Origin: an uncultured Ruminococcus sp.
GTDB taxonomy: Bacteria; Bacillota; Clostridia; Oscillospirales; Ruminococcaceae
DNA: 16,470 nucleotides
Reading direction: 5' to 3'
Assembly: GCA_900553335.1 (NCBI GenBank)
Contig: USCU01000005.1
Coordinates: 1-16,470 of the forward strand
Part shown: positions 5,816-14,318 of the stretch, piece by piece
Position numbering within the stretch: the stretch's first letter is position 1
How the letters are laid out: every line of letters starts with the position of its first letter
The notes under the pieces: generated by a model
Told to the model about the DNA's origin: nothing
Databases searched by the model: none
Seen by the model: only the letters and a program-made list of their open reading frames with translations
Translations under genes and position numbers: made by a program

Positions 5816-7845
5816 ATTCCTCTATAATAAAGCCCTCTTGTGAACTCGCCTATAGGCTTGCTGCCAGAGAAATATGCATCTATTATCTTCTTTGCGCTGT
5901 CTGCATCCTCACTTGTAAGCATTATGGTTTTAAAGTCAGCATTTTTAATATCCTTATCCAAAAGATAAAGGACCTCTGAATTTAAAAGCTCAAAATACCC
6001 CTTTCCCTTGTGGCAGCTTACCCTAAACGCTTTTCCCACTCTGTCGTATATTTTCTTGTTACAGCCCTTGCAGCTTCCGGTTTTAGCTTTTATCGGGCAG
6101 TTTCTAAAAAGCATAAGCGGAAGATATCCGTAAACTATAATTCCCGTTTTTATAGGGCGATTCAAATCGCTTATCTTTCTTTCCTTTAGCTCAAAAGAAA
6201 GCTCAGCATCAGCTGCTCCCATTTCGCTTATCTTTTCTAAAGAATCCGAGTTTGTAATGTTCATACCAAATCCGGCATGGATAACTCCCTTATCTCTTAA
6301 AAACTCAAAGTGTGCAATATTTTGTGCAAGAAAGTGCGTTATGCCAATTTCCTTCACCCGATCTATCTGCGCCTTTACCGTTTGCTCGTCGGTCATAAAT
6401 CTGTCAAGACTTAAACAAAGCTTCTCTTTTTTTATATCAGTCTTTAAAATTTCCGAAAACGGAAGCGAGATAAGCTCCGCTTTGTCTGTGTCGATTTTTT
6501 CAAGCTGATCTGCCTTTTGCGCCCTTATTCTAAGCGTTGCAGCAGACAAAAAACTGCTGCCGCTCGGTTTTAACGGCTTAATTATTTTATAGTCTTTTAT
6601 AACGGTGTTTTTCTCGTACCTTTTTTTATCGAGCCTTTCTACCGCTGCCCTCCTGAGCGAATTTATTTGAGAAACGGGGATATAAACATCCTCATCAATA
6701 TCGCTTTTTACTTCATGCAGAGTGTAAATTGTATCTTTGAGCTTAATGAGCTGTCTTTTAATTATATCATCATTCATTGCTCGGTTTTTGGCGATATCGG
6801 GAATATTACCGTAAACCTGAGCGCTGACTCCGTCACTGTCGGTTACGGAAAGAGAAATTTTTTCTCCGCTCTTTGCCTTAATATAAAATACTATCTCCGA
6901 GCGTTTAAACGGCGACCTATATTCATTTCGTATTCCGCTGAATGTATCTTTCGCTGACAGCACGTCCTGCTTTTGACGAAAGCCAAACATACTGCCGTCT
7001 ACTTTATCATCAATATAACCGTTTGTAAATCCGCTTCTTGAAAAAACATCCTGCAAAAGCTGTTTGTTGAAATTCCCTTTGCTAAGAGCATTTTTACACT
7101 CTCTCGTTGCCGCCGCAACATATTCGGGGCGCTTCATTCGTCCCTCTATTTTAAATGAAACAACTCCTGCCTCATCGAGCTTCCTTATTCTCTCCAATGC
7201 ACACAGATCCTTAAGCGAAAGTGCATACTCGCCGTTTTTCTTTTCCTTTACACTGAAAGGAAGTCTGCACGCACCTGCACAAAGACCTCTGTTCGCGCTT
7301 CTTGATCCGAGCATTGCAGAAAGATAGCATTGCCCCGAAACAGACATACAAAGCGCACCGTGAACAAAGATCTCTGTTTCGATCCCTGTTTTTACGATTT
7401 CTTTTATTGTTTCAAGTGAGCATTCCCTCGATAAAACGACTCTACTGAATCCAAGCTTCTGTGCTTTTATTGCACCCAACGGCGAATGAATTGTCATTTG
7501 TGTAGACGCATGAAGAGGCATATCGGGAATACATTTCTTTGCTAAGCTAAGAACTCCCAAATCCTGAACAATAATTCCGTCAACTCCGACAGCGCCTGAA
7601 AACTCAAGCTCCTTTAAAACCGCACTCTGCTCATCGTCAAAGTAAACGGTGTTTATAGCCTGATATATTTTTACGCCCCTTTTATGACATTCAAAAACAG
7701 CATCACAAATTTCATCTCTTGTAAAGTTTGCGGCATTATGTCTTGCAGAAAAATGCTCCGAACCAAAATATACAGCGTCCGCTCCGCTGTCAAGGGCAGC
7801 CATCAGCGACTCAAAGCTGCCGGCAGGGGATAATATCTCACTCAT
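5809..7845 (-). CDS. U32 family 'peptidase' (RlhA/TrhP-like RNA-hydroxylation family)
   Basis: 678 residues. The N-terminal TIM-barrel starts ILSPAGSFESLMAALDSGADAVYFG and carries the U32 signature HGALC-MSVSGQC-YLS-LGSRSANRGLCAGACRLP: Cys166, Cys173, Cys189 and Cys193, spaced as in the Fe-S-binding members RlhA and TrhP. A middle insertion (about 300-400) resembles DUF3656, and a C-terminal part has further cysteines (NCPI, GSCKGCNKK). Members studied in E. coli hydroxylate 23S rRNA C2501 or tRNA U34; despite the family name, peptidase activity is doubtful. Which RNA this protein acts on cannot be told from sequence. Its ATG overlaps the zapA stop by one base (TAATG), so translation is probably coupled to zapA, a frequent pairing in Clostridia. 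Confidence 0.92.
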   Translation of the reverse strand: MSEILSPAGSFESLMAALDSGADAVYFGSEHFSARHNAANFTRDEICDAVFECHKRGVKIYQAINTVYFDDEQSAVLKELEFSGAVGVDGIIVQDLGVLSLAKKCIPDMPLHASTQMTIHSPLGAIKAQKLGFSRVVLSRECSLETIKEIVKTGIETEIFVHGALCMSVSGQCYLSAMLGSRSANRGLCAGACRLPFSVKEKKNGEYALSLKDLCALERIRKLDEAGVVSFKIEGRMKRPEYVAAATRECKNALSKGNFNKQLLQDVFSRSGFTNGYIDDKVDGSMFGFRQKQDVLSAKDTFSGIRNEYRSPFKRSEIVFYIKAKSGEKISLSVTDSDGVSAQVYGNIPDIAKNRAMNDDIIKRQLIKLKDTIYTLHEVKSDIDEDVYIPVSQINSLRRAAVERLDKKRYEKNTVIKDYKIIKPLKPSGSSFLSAATLRIRAQKADQLEKIDTDKAELISLPFSEILKTDIKKEKLCLSLDRFMTDEQTVKAQIDRVKEIGITHFLAQNIAHFEFLRDKGVIHAGFGMNITNSDSLEKISEMGAADAELSFELKERKISDLNRPIKTGIIVYGYLPLMLFRNCPIKAKTGSCKGCNKKIYDRVGKAFRVSCHKGKGYFELLNSEVLYLLDKDIKNADFKTIMLTSEDADSAKKIIDAYFSGSKPIGEFTRGLYYRGID

Positions 7846-8309
7846 TATTTAAAAAACGAAGTCTGTCCGTTTTTAGACATATCAACAGCTGATGCTTGCT
7901 CTTTTCCGTCATGCTTCGGATTTACAAACACATTGCTCTGCGGCTGCTTTTGAAACGGCTTTACATGAGTCGCATTACACTTTTGCTCAAGCTCCGTTAT
8001 TCTTTTTTGAAGTTTCGCAATTTCATTGTCTTTTTCAACAATCTCCTGTCTTGCCTTTGATACGTCATCGGCATAGGACTTTATTTGCTGACGAATGTTT
8101 TTAGCGCTCTCTTCGCTTCTTACCGCCTTGTCCAGACAGTCAAGCGATACCAAAACCGCTGCATCGGAAAGAGTCATATTTCCGACTCCCAAAACGATTT
8201 CGGAAAGCTTCTCGTTCAGTCTGTCAGCAAGCGCCTGCGTGTATTCAAGCGTTTCGTTTGTTGTAATATTAAGGTCTTTGTTAAATATCTTTATTTTATA
8301 GGTATTCAT
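7845..8309 (-). CDS. zapA: cell division protein ZapA
   Basis: 154 residues. The N-terminal ZapA domain is clear (MNTYKIKIFNKDLNITT, then EYTQALADRLNEKLSEI and MTLSDAAVLVSLDCLDKAV), followed by a long coiled coil (about 70-115, with NEIAKLQKRITELEQK) and a low-complexity polar tail. ZapA crosslinks FtsZ protofilaments and stabilises the Z ring; the tail makes this copy longer than the roughly 85-110 residues common in other Firmicutes. The start at 8309 is chosen because GGGAGAGG lies eight bases upstream; a longer frame from 8411 would cross the promoter. It is the first gene of a zapA-U32 operon. Confidence 0.88.
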   Translation of the reverse strand: MNTYKIKIFNKDLNITTNETLEYTQALADRLNEKLSEIVLGVGNMTLSDAAVLVSLDCLDKAVRSEESAKNIRQQIKSYADDVSKARQEIVEKDNEIAKLQKRITELEQKCNATHVKPFQKQPQSNVFVNPKHDGKEQASAVDMSKNGQTSFFK

Positions 8310-8351
8310 AAAACATCCTCTCCCTTTATGAATCATGTTACAACCCAAGAC

Positions 8352-8380
8352 ATTGTACCACAATATCACAAAAAAGTAAA
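8352..8380 (-). promoter_or_regulatory. sigma-A promoter of zapA-U32
   Basis: TTTACT, a 17-bp spacer and TACAAT preceded by TGG (extended -10) on the minus strand, about 45 bases before the zapA ATG and just after the terminator of the upstream GH42 operon. Confidence 0.8.
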
Positions 8381-8410
8381 GCATCAGCTTAATATCAAAA
8401 ACTCTATGCA

Positions 8411-8442
8411 AAAATCCCCTGTGCCTTTTTGCACAGGGGATT
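8411..8442 (-). terminator. rho-independent terminator of the GH42 operon
   Basis: A perfect 12-bp stem (AATCCCCTGTGC with its complement, 8413-8424 and 8431-8442) with a 6-base loop, ending in a run of five T on the minus strand. It starts about 16 bases after the stop of the second GH42 gene and separates it from zapA. Confidence 0.9.
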
Positions 8443-8457
8443 ATTACCGAACATCTC

Positions 8458-10398
8458 TTAAGCTCTTTGTATCTTCATTTCAAAGGGCTTGAGCGCCAGG
8501 GTTTTGCCGAAAAGTTCAAAAGATTTTTCCTTATCGGTGTTATTAAAGATAAACCATACCTTTTTGTTTTGTGATTCCCTGGTCGTTATCTCGATTCCAT
8601 CGGGAATGCCCTCTATAAAGTCCACGCCCGAAAGCTCTAGCGCCTCTTTGACTATTTTTTGATAAAGCTTCTTTTCGCCGACTGTCCCTATATAAAAAGC
8701 TGTTCCTTTTTTGACATTATTTTTTGCAGCAGCACATTTTCCTTTAAAATAATCCCCGTCATAAAAGGCGATAGGTTCGGCTGTTTCAGGATTTATAATA
8801 TCGCACCATTGCTTGGCCTTAAAAACCTCACCGTCTGCGAACCGAATATCTACGCTGTCATAGCCTATAGGATCATATTCCTCCACACTTGCACCGACAA
8901 GCGTTCTGAATACTGTCGGAAGCGGTGACATGATACAGTTGTTATGATTGTCCTTAACCCCGCACCTGTTAGTTAAAATTACGCTTGCTCCGTTTTCTGC
9001 CGCCGCATAAAGCCTTTTTGCTACAAACTCATCTGCGACATAAAGCTCCGGTGCGGCAATTACCTTATATCCTTCAAACGAATCTTTTTCACTTACTATA
9101 TCAACGTTTACGCCTAGTTTTAAAAAAGCGTTATGCAATAGCTTTAATTGCTCAAGATAATACATTGTATCCGTCTGCGGCTGAATTTTAAATGCATATT
9201 CGCTGTCGGCCGAGTAGAGTATAGCAACCTCCGACTTTATTTCAGACCCCCTTAAATCCTCAAGCGCTTTTGCTGTCTTACAAAGCTCCTTAAACTCAAA
9301 AAAACGCCTTGAAGGAACATTTGAGTGATCAATCAGTCCGTGCCAGTGCATTTCCGCTCCGCCTACCGCTGTTCTCCAACGAAAATGAACTACCGTGTCC
9401 GCTCCGTGTGCGAACGCCTGCAAGGAATAACCGTTTATCATGCCGGGTGACGGCATTCGGCTCATTGGCGCCCAGCTTCCCATTCCTCCGCTTAACTGTT
9501 CCATTACCCAAAAGTTTTGCTTTTTTATCCCTCTCATAAGGTCGAGGTGAAAGGCATGAGAATAGCATTCTTCAGGATTTTCAGGAAGCTTGGTTGTCGG
9601 GTAATTGTCATAGGATACAAAATCAAGCTCTGAAAACTCCCTGTAAAAATCAATCATCTTTTCACAAAACCATGTGTTCGTAGTAATTTTTACATCAGGG
9701 CAGTTTTTCCTTATTATATCTCGCTGACGCTTAATGTATTCAATTGCATCATCGGACGCAAATCTGTTAAAATCAAGCATATATGCCGGATTAAACCAAG
9801 CGTAATTATAGCTTCCAAACGGCGGATTCACTTGATTCCATGACGAATACTCTCCGCTCCAAACGTTGTTTTTATAGGCCTTGTTTATATTCTCAAGGGT
9901 TTGGTATTTTTCCTTAAGCCATTCACGGTAACGTCCTGTACAAGTTTCACAAAAGCAGAAATTTGCTTCAAGCTCGTTGTCTATCTGCCATGCGACCACC
10001 GCTTTGTTGTCCTTATACCTGCTTGTCAAAAGATCGACAATTCTATCCGCCAGTCTTAAAAAATCCGGATCATTATAACAACGGTGTCCTCTTATTCCTA
10101 TTGCGATTTTCCTGCCGTCACGTCCGGTCTGCACTGCGTTCGGATATTTTTCATACAACCAAAGAGGGGGACAGTTTGTAGGAGTGCAAAGTACAACCTC
10201 AATACCCTTTGAAGAAAAAAGCTCTATGACCTCGTCAAGCCAAGAAAAATCAAACTCTCCCTCTCTCGGCTCAAGTCTGCTCCATGCAAACTCCGCAAGA
10301 CGCACAACCGAAACGCCTGTTTTTTTCATTAAAGATGCGTCCTCTTCCCACAACGCTTTATCCCAATGCTCAGGGTAATAATCAACGCCTATTTTCAT
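8458..10398 (-). CDS. beta-galactosidase, GH42 (second of a tandem pair)
   Basis: 646 residues with the full GH42 layout: an N-terminal TIM barrel starting GVDYYPEHW, a middle trimerisation domain and a small C-terminal beta domain ending FELFGKTLALKPFEMKI. The acid/base is Glu142 in WQIDNELE and the nucleophile is Glu300 in FWVMEQLSGG. Four cysteines (107, 148, 150, 153) match the zinc cluster of GH42 enzymes such as Thermus A4. No signal peptide, so it acts on imported galactosides; GH42 enzymes typically cleave terminal beta-galactose from oligosaccharides rather than lactose in many species. Its ATG overlaps the previous gene's stop (ATGA), so translation is coupled to the first GH42. A terminator follows. 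Confidence 0.96.
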   Translation of the reverse strand: MKIGVDYYPEHWDKALWEEDASLMKKTGVSVVRLAEFAWSRLEPREGEFDFSWLDEVIELFSSKGIEVVLCTPTNCPPLWLYEKYPNAVQTGRDGRKIAIGIRGHRCYNDPDFLRLADRIVDLLTSRYKDNKAVVAWQIDNELEANFCFCETCTGRYREWLKEKYQTLENINKAYKNNVWSGEYSSWNQVNPPFGSYNYAWFNPAYMLDFNRFASDDAIEYIKRQRDIIRKNCPDVKITTNTWFCEKMIDFYREFSELDFVSYDNYPTTKLPENPEECYSHAFHLDLMRGIKKQNFWVMEQLSGGMGSWAPMSRMPSPGMINGYSLQAFAHGADTVVHFRWRTAVGGAEMHWHGLIDHSNVPSRRFFEFKELCKTAKALEDLRGSEIKSEVAILYSADSEYAFKIQPQTDTMYYLEQLKLLHNAFLKLGVNVDIVSEKDSFEGYKVIAAPELYVADEFVAKRLYAAAENGASVILTNRCGVKDNHNNCIMSPLPTVFRTLVGASVEEYDPIGYDSVDIRFADGEVFKAKQWCDIINPETAEPIAFYDGDYFKGKCAAAKNNVKKGTAFYIGTVGEKKLYQKIVKEALELSGVDFIEGIPDGIEITTRESQNKKVWFIFNNTDKEKSFELFGKTLALKPFEMKIQRA

Positions 10399-12452
10399 AG
10401 CTGTTCCTCATCATCAGGTGTTATTATTCTTGCTGAAAATCCGCCTGCTTCAAGAGTTCCGTTTAAAATCTCTCCGTTCAAAACATCTTTATATTGCTTA
10501 TCAAGAGCAAGCGTTTTCTTATGCTCATCAAAGTTTTGTACAAAGATTATTTTTTTGCCCGACTTTTCTCTGTAGGTTACGCTCACACCCTTTGGAATTT
10601 CGGTGTTCATTGCTCGTTCAAGTTCCGCTTCGTCAGCAAGATATGCAAAAAAGTCATCATAAAAGTCCTGATGAGCTGTCGCTGCAAGGTGATAAGCCGT
10701 ACCGCCAAAGTACTTATTTTTTGTAAAAGCAGGCGAACCCTTGTAAAAATCGTTTTGATAAACCGCAAGCACCTCGCAGGTTGTAGGATGAAGTATCTCG
10801 CAAAGCTCATAAAGCTTATATTCTTTTTCCTGCCATGTCATACCGTTTTCTTCGCTGTCATAAAGGCTGTCAGTTTCTTCAACCCACATTCCCAAGACGT
10901 CCGAGAGCTTTTCCTCTGTGTCCTCTCCCATAAAGCAAAGATCGGTTTCATCGGCAACTCCGCTGAAAGCAGTTGTAACAAGCGTTCCGCCGTTTTTAAC
11001 AAAACGTCTTAACTTTTCAGCGATATTTCCTCTGAACATATAAAGCATAGGTGCGATAACAAGGCTGTATTTATCAAAATCAAATTCGCTGTCAACAATG
11101 TCTACACCTATTCCGTTTTTCCAAAAATAGTTGTAGCACTTTTGCAAAACACCGAAATAATCAAGTCCTGCGTTTCTCGGCCCTTGACATTTATCAAGCG
11201 CCCATTTGCTTTCTACATCAAATATTATCGCTGCTTTTGCAGGATTATCGCTCGAATAAACTGTATCGGACAGCTTCTTTATCATCTCGCCGACATCAGA
11301 TACCTCTTTAAACACCCGGGCATTCTCAGAGGACGTATGAGAAATAACCGCAGAATGAAACTTCTCGGCGCTTCCTCTGCTTTGTCTTAGCTGAAAATAC
11401 TGAATAGAATCCGCTCCGTGCGCTATTGCATTTACAGCGGAAAGCATATGCATTCCCGGCTTTTTAAGCTTGCTTATCTGACGCCAATTTGTAGTCGATG
11501 GAGTGCATTCCATAAGCAAATACGGACGCTGTTTAACCGAGCGCATCATATCGTGCGAAAGGCTTTCGTTTCTCGCCATTATTTCATTTGCTCCGGGCAA
11601 GTGCCATTCGGGATAGCTGTCCCACGAAACTATATCAATCTCCCTGCCAATTTTGTAATAATCAAGTCCGTACACATAAATTCCCATCAGGTTAGCGGTT
11701 ACGGGAATATCGGGATTTACCGCCTTTACCGCAGATATTTCCTCTTTCATGAAATCTATCGTCTGATGAGTCACAAATCTTTTCCAGTCAAGATCAAGTC
11801 CATGCACTGATGTTTCGCCTATCCAGCTCGGGCTGTGAATCTGTTCCCAAGAGGTATAGGTATGCGACCAAAAGTGCGCCCACCAAGCATGGTTTAAGTT
11901 ATCAAGCGTTTTGTACTTTTCCTTTACCCACTCTCTGAATGCTTTCTGGCAAAGCTCGCAATGACACTCTCCGCCAAACTCGTTGGAAATATGCCACAAT
12001 ATAACCGCAGGATTGTTTGCATATCTCTCGGCAAGCTTAGTATCTATGATTTTTACTCTCTCACGGTATGCCTTTGAAGTATAGCAATGGTTATGACGAT
12101 GCCCATAAATATTTCTTTGTCCGGTTTCTCCTACCCTTAAAACCTCCGGGTATTCCTCAGCAAGCCACTGCGGGCGGGAGCCGGAGGGTGTTGCCAAAAC
12201 AGTATAAATTCCGTTTTCGTAAAGATTATCAATTATTTCGTCCAGCCACTCGAAAGTGAATTTGTCCTTCTTTGGTTCTAAATTTGCCCACGAAAATATA
12301 CCTAAGCTGACGCAATTTATTCCTGCCTTTTTAAACAGCTCAATGTCCTGCTTCAAAACTTCCGGATATTTCAGCCATTGCTCAGGGTTATAATCTCCTC
12401 CGTGAAGCATATGAGGAAACCTTGGTGTTGCCGGTGAAAATTTATTTTCCAT
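10395..12452 (-). CDS. beta-galactosidase, GH42 (first of a tandem pair)
   Basis: 685 residues. The barrel opens HGGDYNPEQW; the acid/base is Glu158 in WHISNEFG, the nucleophile Glu315 in LLMECTPS, and Cys123, 163, 165 and 168 form the zinc-binding set. It has no signal peptide and is cytoplasmic. It is clearly diverged from the downstream copy (for example WHISNEFGGE against WQIDNELEAN), so the two probably differ in substrate and the pair is not a recent duplication. The start is the ATG at 12452: GGAG lies six bases upstream, whereas the in-frame TTG at 12470 precedes the ribosome binding site. No sugar transporter or regulator gene is adjacent. The leader is long, about 220 bases from the putative promoter. 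Confidence 0.96.
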   Translation of the reverse strand: MENKFSPATPRFPHMLHGGDYNPEQWLKYPEVLKQDIELFKKAGINCVSLGIFSWANLEPKKDKFTFEWLDEIIDNLYENGIYTVLATPSGSRPQWLAEEYPEVLRVGETGQRNIYGHRHNHCYTSKAYRERVKIIDTKLAERYANNPAVILWHISNEFGGECHCELCQKAFREWVKEKYKTLDNLNHAWWAHFWSHTYTSWEQIHSPSWIGETSVHGLDLDWKRFVTHQTIDFMKEEISAVKAVNPDIPVTANLMGIYVYGLDYYKIGREIDIVSWDSYPEWHLPGANEIMARNESLSHDMMRSVKQRPYLLMECTPSTTNWRQISKLKKPGMHMLSAVNAIAHGADSIQYFQLRQSRGSAEKFHSAVISHTSSENARVFKEVSDVGEMIKKLSDTVYSSDNPAKAAIIFDVESKWALDKCQGPRNAGLDYFGVLQKCYNYFWKNGIGVDIVDSEFDFDKYSLVIAPMLYMFRGNIAEKLRRFVKNGGTLVTTAFSGVADETDLCFMGEDTEEKLSDVLGMWVEETDSLYDSEENGMTWQEKEYKLYELCEILHPTTCEVLAVYQNDFYKGSPAFTKNKYFGGTAYHLAATAHQDFYDDFFAYLADEAELERAMNTEIPKGVSVTYREKSGKKIIFVQNFDEHKKTLALDKQYKDVLNGEILNGTLEAGGFSARIITPDDEEQL

Positions 12453-12469
12453 AACTCGCTCCTTTTCCA

Positions 12470-12555
12470 ATTCGGAATTATAAATGCGGAATTCAAAGAT
12501 TATTACTAACCTTAATCCAAATTCCGCTTTCCAAATTCAATTGTCAATTATCGGC
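12470..12555. repeat. AT-rich intergenic repeat, copy 2 (in the GH42 leader)
   Basis: Holds AATTCGGAATT, GCGGAATT (12486-12493) with its inverted partner AATTCCGC (12520-12527), and CAATTGTCAATTATC (near 12539-12553). These words are shared with the two other copies. In the GH42 transcript the inverted pair could fold a hairpin close to the ribosome binding site. Confidence 0.5.
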
Positions 12556-12680
12556 AAGTTTATCTCTTAACTAAATTAACTTGTTAAAGTTTTGGGCATA
12601 AAACAGCCGATTTTTTACTTTAATCACACAATTTGTTTGGGCTTACTGATTTTCTGCTGCCAAAGTGTTGCCACGCATTT

Positions 12681-12708
12681 ATTATAGCAAATCCTCACAG
12701 ATTGACAA
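12681..12708 (-). promoter_or_regulatory. probable promoter of the GH42 operon
   Basis: On the minus strand TTGTCA (12708-12703), a 16-bp spacer and a perfect TATAAT (12686-12681). The transcript would have a leader of about 220 bases. A short dyad TTAAC-TT-GTTAA (12576-12587) in that leader could be an operator, but the evidence is thin. Confidence 0.6.
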
Positions 12709-12721
12709 CTTATTTTTGAAA

Positions 12722-12835
12722 TGTTACGCAATAGAAGCCCATTTTCGGGACGATAGGCATAAAATACTACCTATGCGCCTATTGCGTTTGGAATAGCTTG
12801 AAATATAAGGCTTCCAAAGTACCAAAAGCGTAACA
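12722..12835. repeat. MITE-like structured element with terminal inverted repeats
   Basis: TGTTACGC (12722-12729) and GCGTAACA (12828-12835) are perfect inverted ends of a 114-bp segment without a credible gene. Nested inside are GAAGCC (12734-12739) with GGCTTC (12809-12814), and ACGCAATAG (12726-12734) with CTATTGCGT (12779-12787). It directly follows the GrpB-like gene and may also serve as its terminator. No target-site duplication is obvious. Confidence 0.45.
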
Positions 12836-12862
12836 CCTGATACCTTAATAAACTGAAAGTTA

Positions 12863-13429
12863 TTAATATCTTCCTGCATAAACTCTTTTAGCTTCAGATG
12901 TCCATTTTCTAATAAACTCTGTTTTTGCGTTAGTATAAGCATCTCTATTATGTTCAAACAACTTCCACAATTGCAATTTCATCGTTTCATATTCCTTGGC
13001 TGTTTGTGCATGTTCATTCAAATAATCTCTAAAATACAATTCATCATTGTCTCCAGTATAGCGAAGGTGTATATGATAAACTTTGTCTGCAAATCCGTCT
13101 TTTGTATATCCGCGATTAAACGATATTCTATGCATCTCTGTTGACATACAAATAAAGCCATTCTTTTCAATTACCTTTGCGGTATTTTGAATATCGGAAT
13201 CCTTTGATACTTCAATCAGTACATCAACAATATCTTTTGCCCATATCCCAGATATAGCAGTACTTCCAATATGACTAATTCTCTCAATCGAGCACTCAAA
13301 CAATATGTTTTTTAAGAAAGATTCTATTTCATCATAAAATATATTCCATTTATCATTATGTGCCACAAGGGATATGGGAAACAATTCCCATAATTCTTCT
13401 ATAGACATTTCCGATAGTTCTTTTCCCAT
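12863..13429 (-). CDS. GrpB family protein (UPF0157, nucleotidyltransferase fold)
   Basis: 188 residues. The family core is present: RISHIGSTAISGIWAKDIVDVLIEV, with HIGST at about 53-57 and Asp66/Asp69 at the positions of the metal-binding acidic residues of the fold; later HIHLRYTGDNDELYFRDYLNEHAQTAKEYETMK and a C-terminal KTEFIRK. Functions in this family are poorly known; some members are fused to dephospho-CoA kinase. The start ATG at 13429 is preferred: GAGG lies ten bases upstream, whereas the TTG at 13435 is only four bases from it. Base use is AT-rich and third positions look different from the flanking GH42 and popT genes, hinting that this gene and the neighbouring HAD gene came in together. 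Confidence 0.88.
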   Translation of the reverse strand: MGKELSEMSIEELWELFPISLVAHNDKWNIFYDEIESFLKNILFECSIERISHIGSTAISGIWAKDIVDVLIEVSKDSDIQNTAKVIEKNGFICMSTEMHRISFNRGYTKDGFADKVYHIHLRYTGDNDELYFRDYLNEHAQTAKEYETMKLQLWKLFEHNRDAYTNAKTEFIRKWTSEAKRVYAGRY

Positions 13430-13548
13430 TTCCAACTTTCCTCAATCATATTCTTGCTAACGCATTCTGACACCAGTTAAACAATACAGAAAAGGCTACA
13501 TCAAAATCATATCAAGCATAAATCAGACTCCCGCATTACTTATCATGC

Positions 13549-14238
13549 TTATAAATCCAAAATAGAAAAAATGCCACTTAAAGATTCCAATGTATAATCC
13601 TGTCCAAAGTCCTTTATTTCTTTACTTCTGTTAATAAGGGCAGAAACAATTCCAAGCTTCTTGGCTCCAATAATGTCTTTTTCTTCATCTCCAATAAAAA
13701 TCATGTCATTAGGGTAAATCCCCAGAGAATCAAGCAGTTTCAAATATCCTGCGGAGTTTGGTTTTCTATAACCAACATCAACAGAGGTAATAGCAACATC
13801 AATGAAATCGGAAAGTACAGAAATATCCTCTAAAGAAAAAACATTATCCATTCCATAGGCAACATCCGTTAAGACTCCTATTTTTATCCCATACTGTTTT
13901 AGCTTTTTCATTGTGTCAATTGTTTCAGGATACGGCTCGGCATCTGCTTTAAAAAAAGAATAAAATTCGGATTTTATAGTATATAAATCTGTCTGCATCC
14001 CCCACCTTTTTAATATTTCATTAAAAATGCAATCAGAAGTTGTTTCCCATTCCCGATAGTTCACTCTGGTGTTATACTTCAAAAGAACATCTGCTGCTGC
14101 CAAAATCATATCCTCTGACAAAGTAATATTGGCGGCAGCGGCAGCATACTCCAGCCCTGAGCGATAAAGTCCCTGCCAGTTCAGTGGATTATTATATTTA
14201 ATAAGTGTATGTCCCACATCAAAACCAATTGCCTTCAT
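13549..14238 (-). CDS. HAD-superfamily hydrolase (FCP1/haloacid dehalogenase-like, subfamily I cap)
   Basis: 229 residues with all four HAD motifs: Asp7 in FDVGHTL (motif I), Thr124 in GVLTD (II), Lys159 in GYRKPN (III) and GDEEKD (Asp184, Asp188) (IV), with a helical C1 cap between I and II. The fold hydrolyses phosphate esters through an aspartyl-phosphate. The usual second Asp of D-x-D-x-T is Gly9, removing the normal general acid; similar D-x-G-x-T variants occur in HAD subgroups, so catalysis may be slow or altered. The substrate is unknown. GAGG lies seven bases before the ATG and is embedded in an inverted repeat of the leader. AT-rich codon use is like the GrpB gene downstream. Confidence 0.9.
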   Translation of the reverse strand: MKAIGFDVGHTLIKYNNPLNWQGLYRSGLEYAAAAANITLSEDMILAAADVLLKYNTRVNYREWETTSDCIFNEILKRWGMQTDLYTIKSEFYSFFKADAEPYPETIDTMKKLKQYGIKIGVLTDVAYGMDNVFSLEDISVLSDFIDVAITSVDVGYRKPNSAGYLKLLDSLGIYPNDMIFIGDEEKDIIGAKKLGIVSALINRSKEIKDFGQDYTLESLSGIFSILDL

Positions 14239-14244
14239 TCTTTT

Positions 14245-14290
14245 ACCTCGTTTTTGAATACCACATTGTATAAACGAGGTTTGTACAATG
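14245..14290 (-). promoter_or_regulatory. possible pseudoknot/attenuator leader masking the HAD gene's RBS
   Basis: On the minus strand two interleaved perfect stems occur. Stem 1: CATTGTA (14290-14284) with TACAATG (14270-14264). Stem 2: ACCTCGTTT (14280-14272) with AAACGAGGT (14253-14245). Stem 2 contains the Shine-Dalgarno GAGG. The 5' arm of stem 2 lies in the loop of stem 1 and the 3' arm of stem 1 lies in the loop of stem 2, the H-type pseudoknot order, with connecting loops of 3, 1 and 10 bases. Seen in sequence; function is inferred. Confidence 0.5.
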
Positions 14291-14318
14291 GGTGCATTTC
14301 GCTCTCAGACATATAGAT

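Noticed and set aside
8310..8411. N-terminal extension of ZapA
   Set aside because: The extension runs over the zapA promoter and has no ribosome binding site; MNTYKIKIF is the normal ZapA start.
12576..12587. LacI-type operator TTAAC-TT-GTTAA for the GH42 operon
   Set aside because: Five-base arms in AT-rich DNA are too weak to call, and no regulator gene is nearby.
12724..12957. Minus-strand 77-codon frame
   Set aside because: It overlaps the GrpB-like gene in another frame and then reads through the inverted-repeat element; no domain or ribosome binding site.
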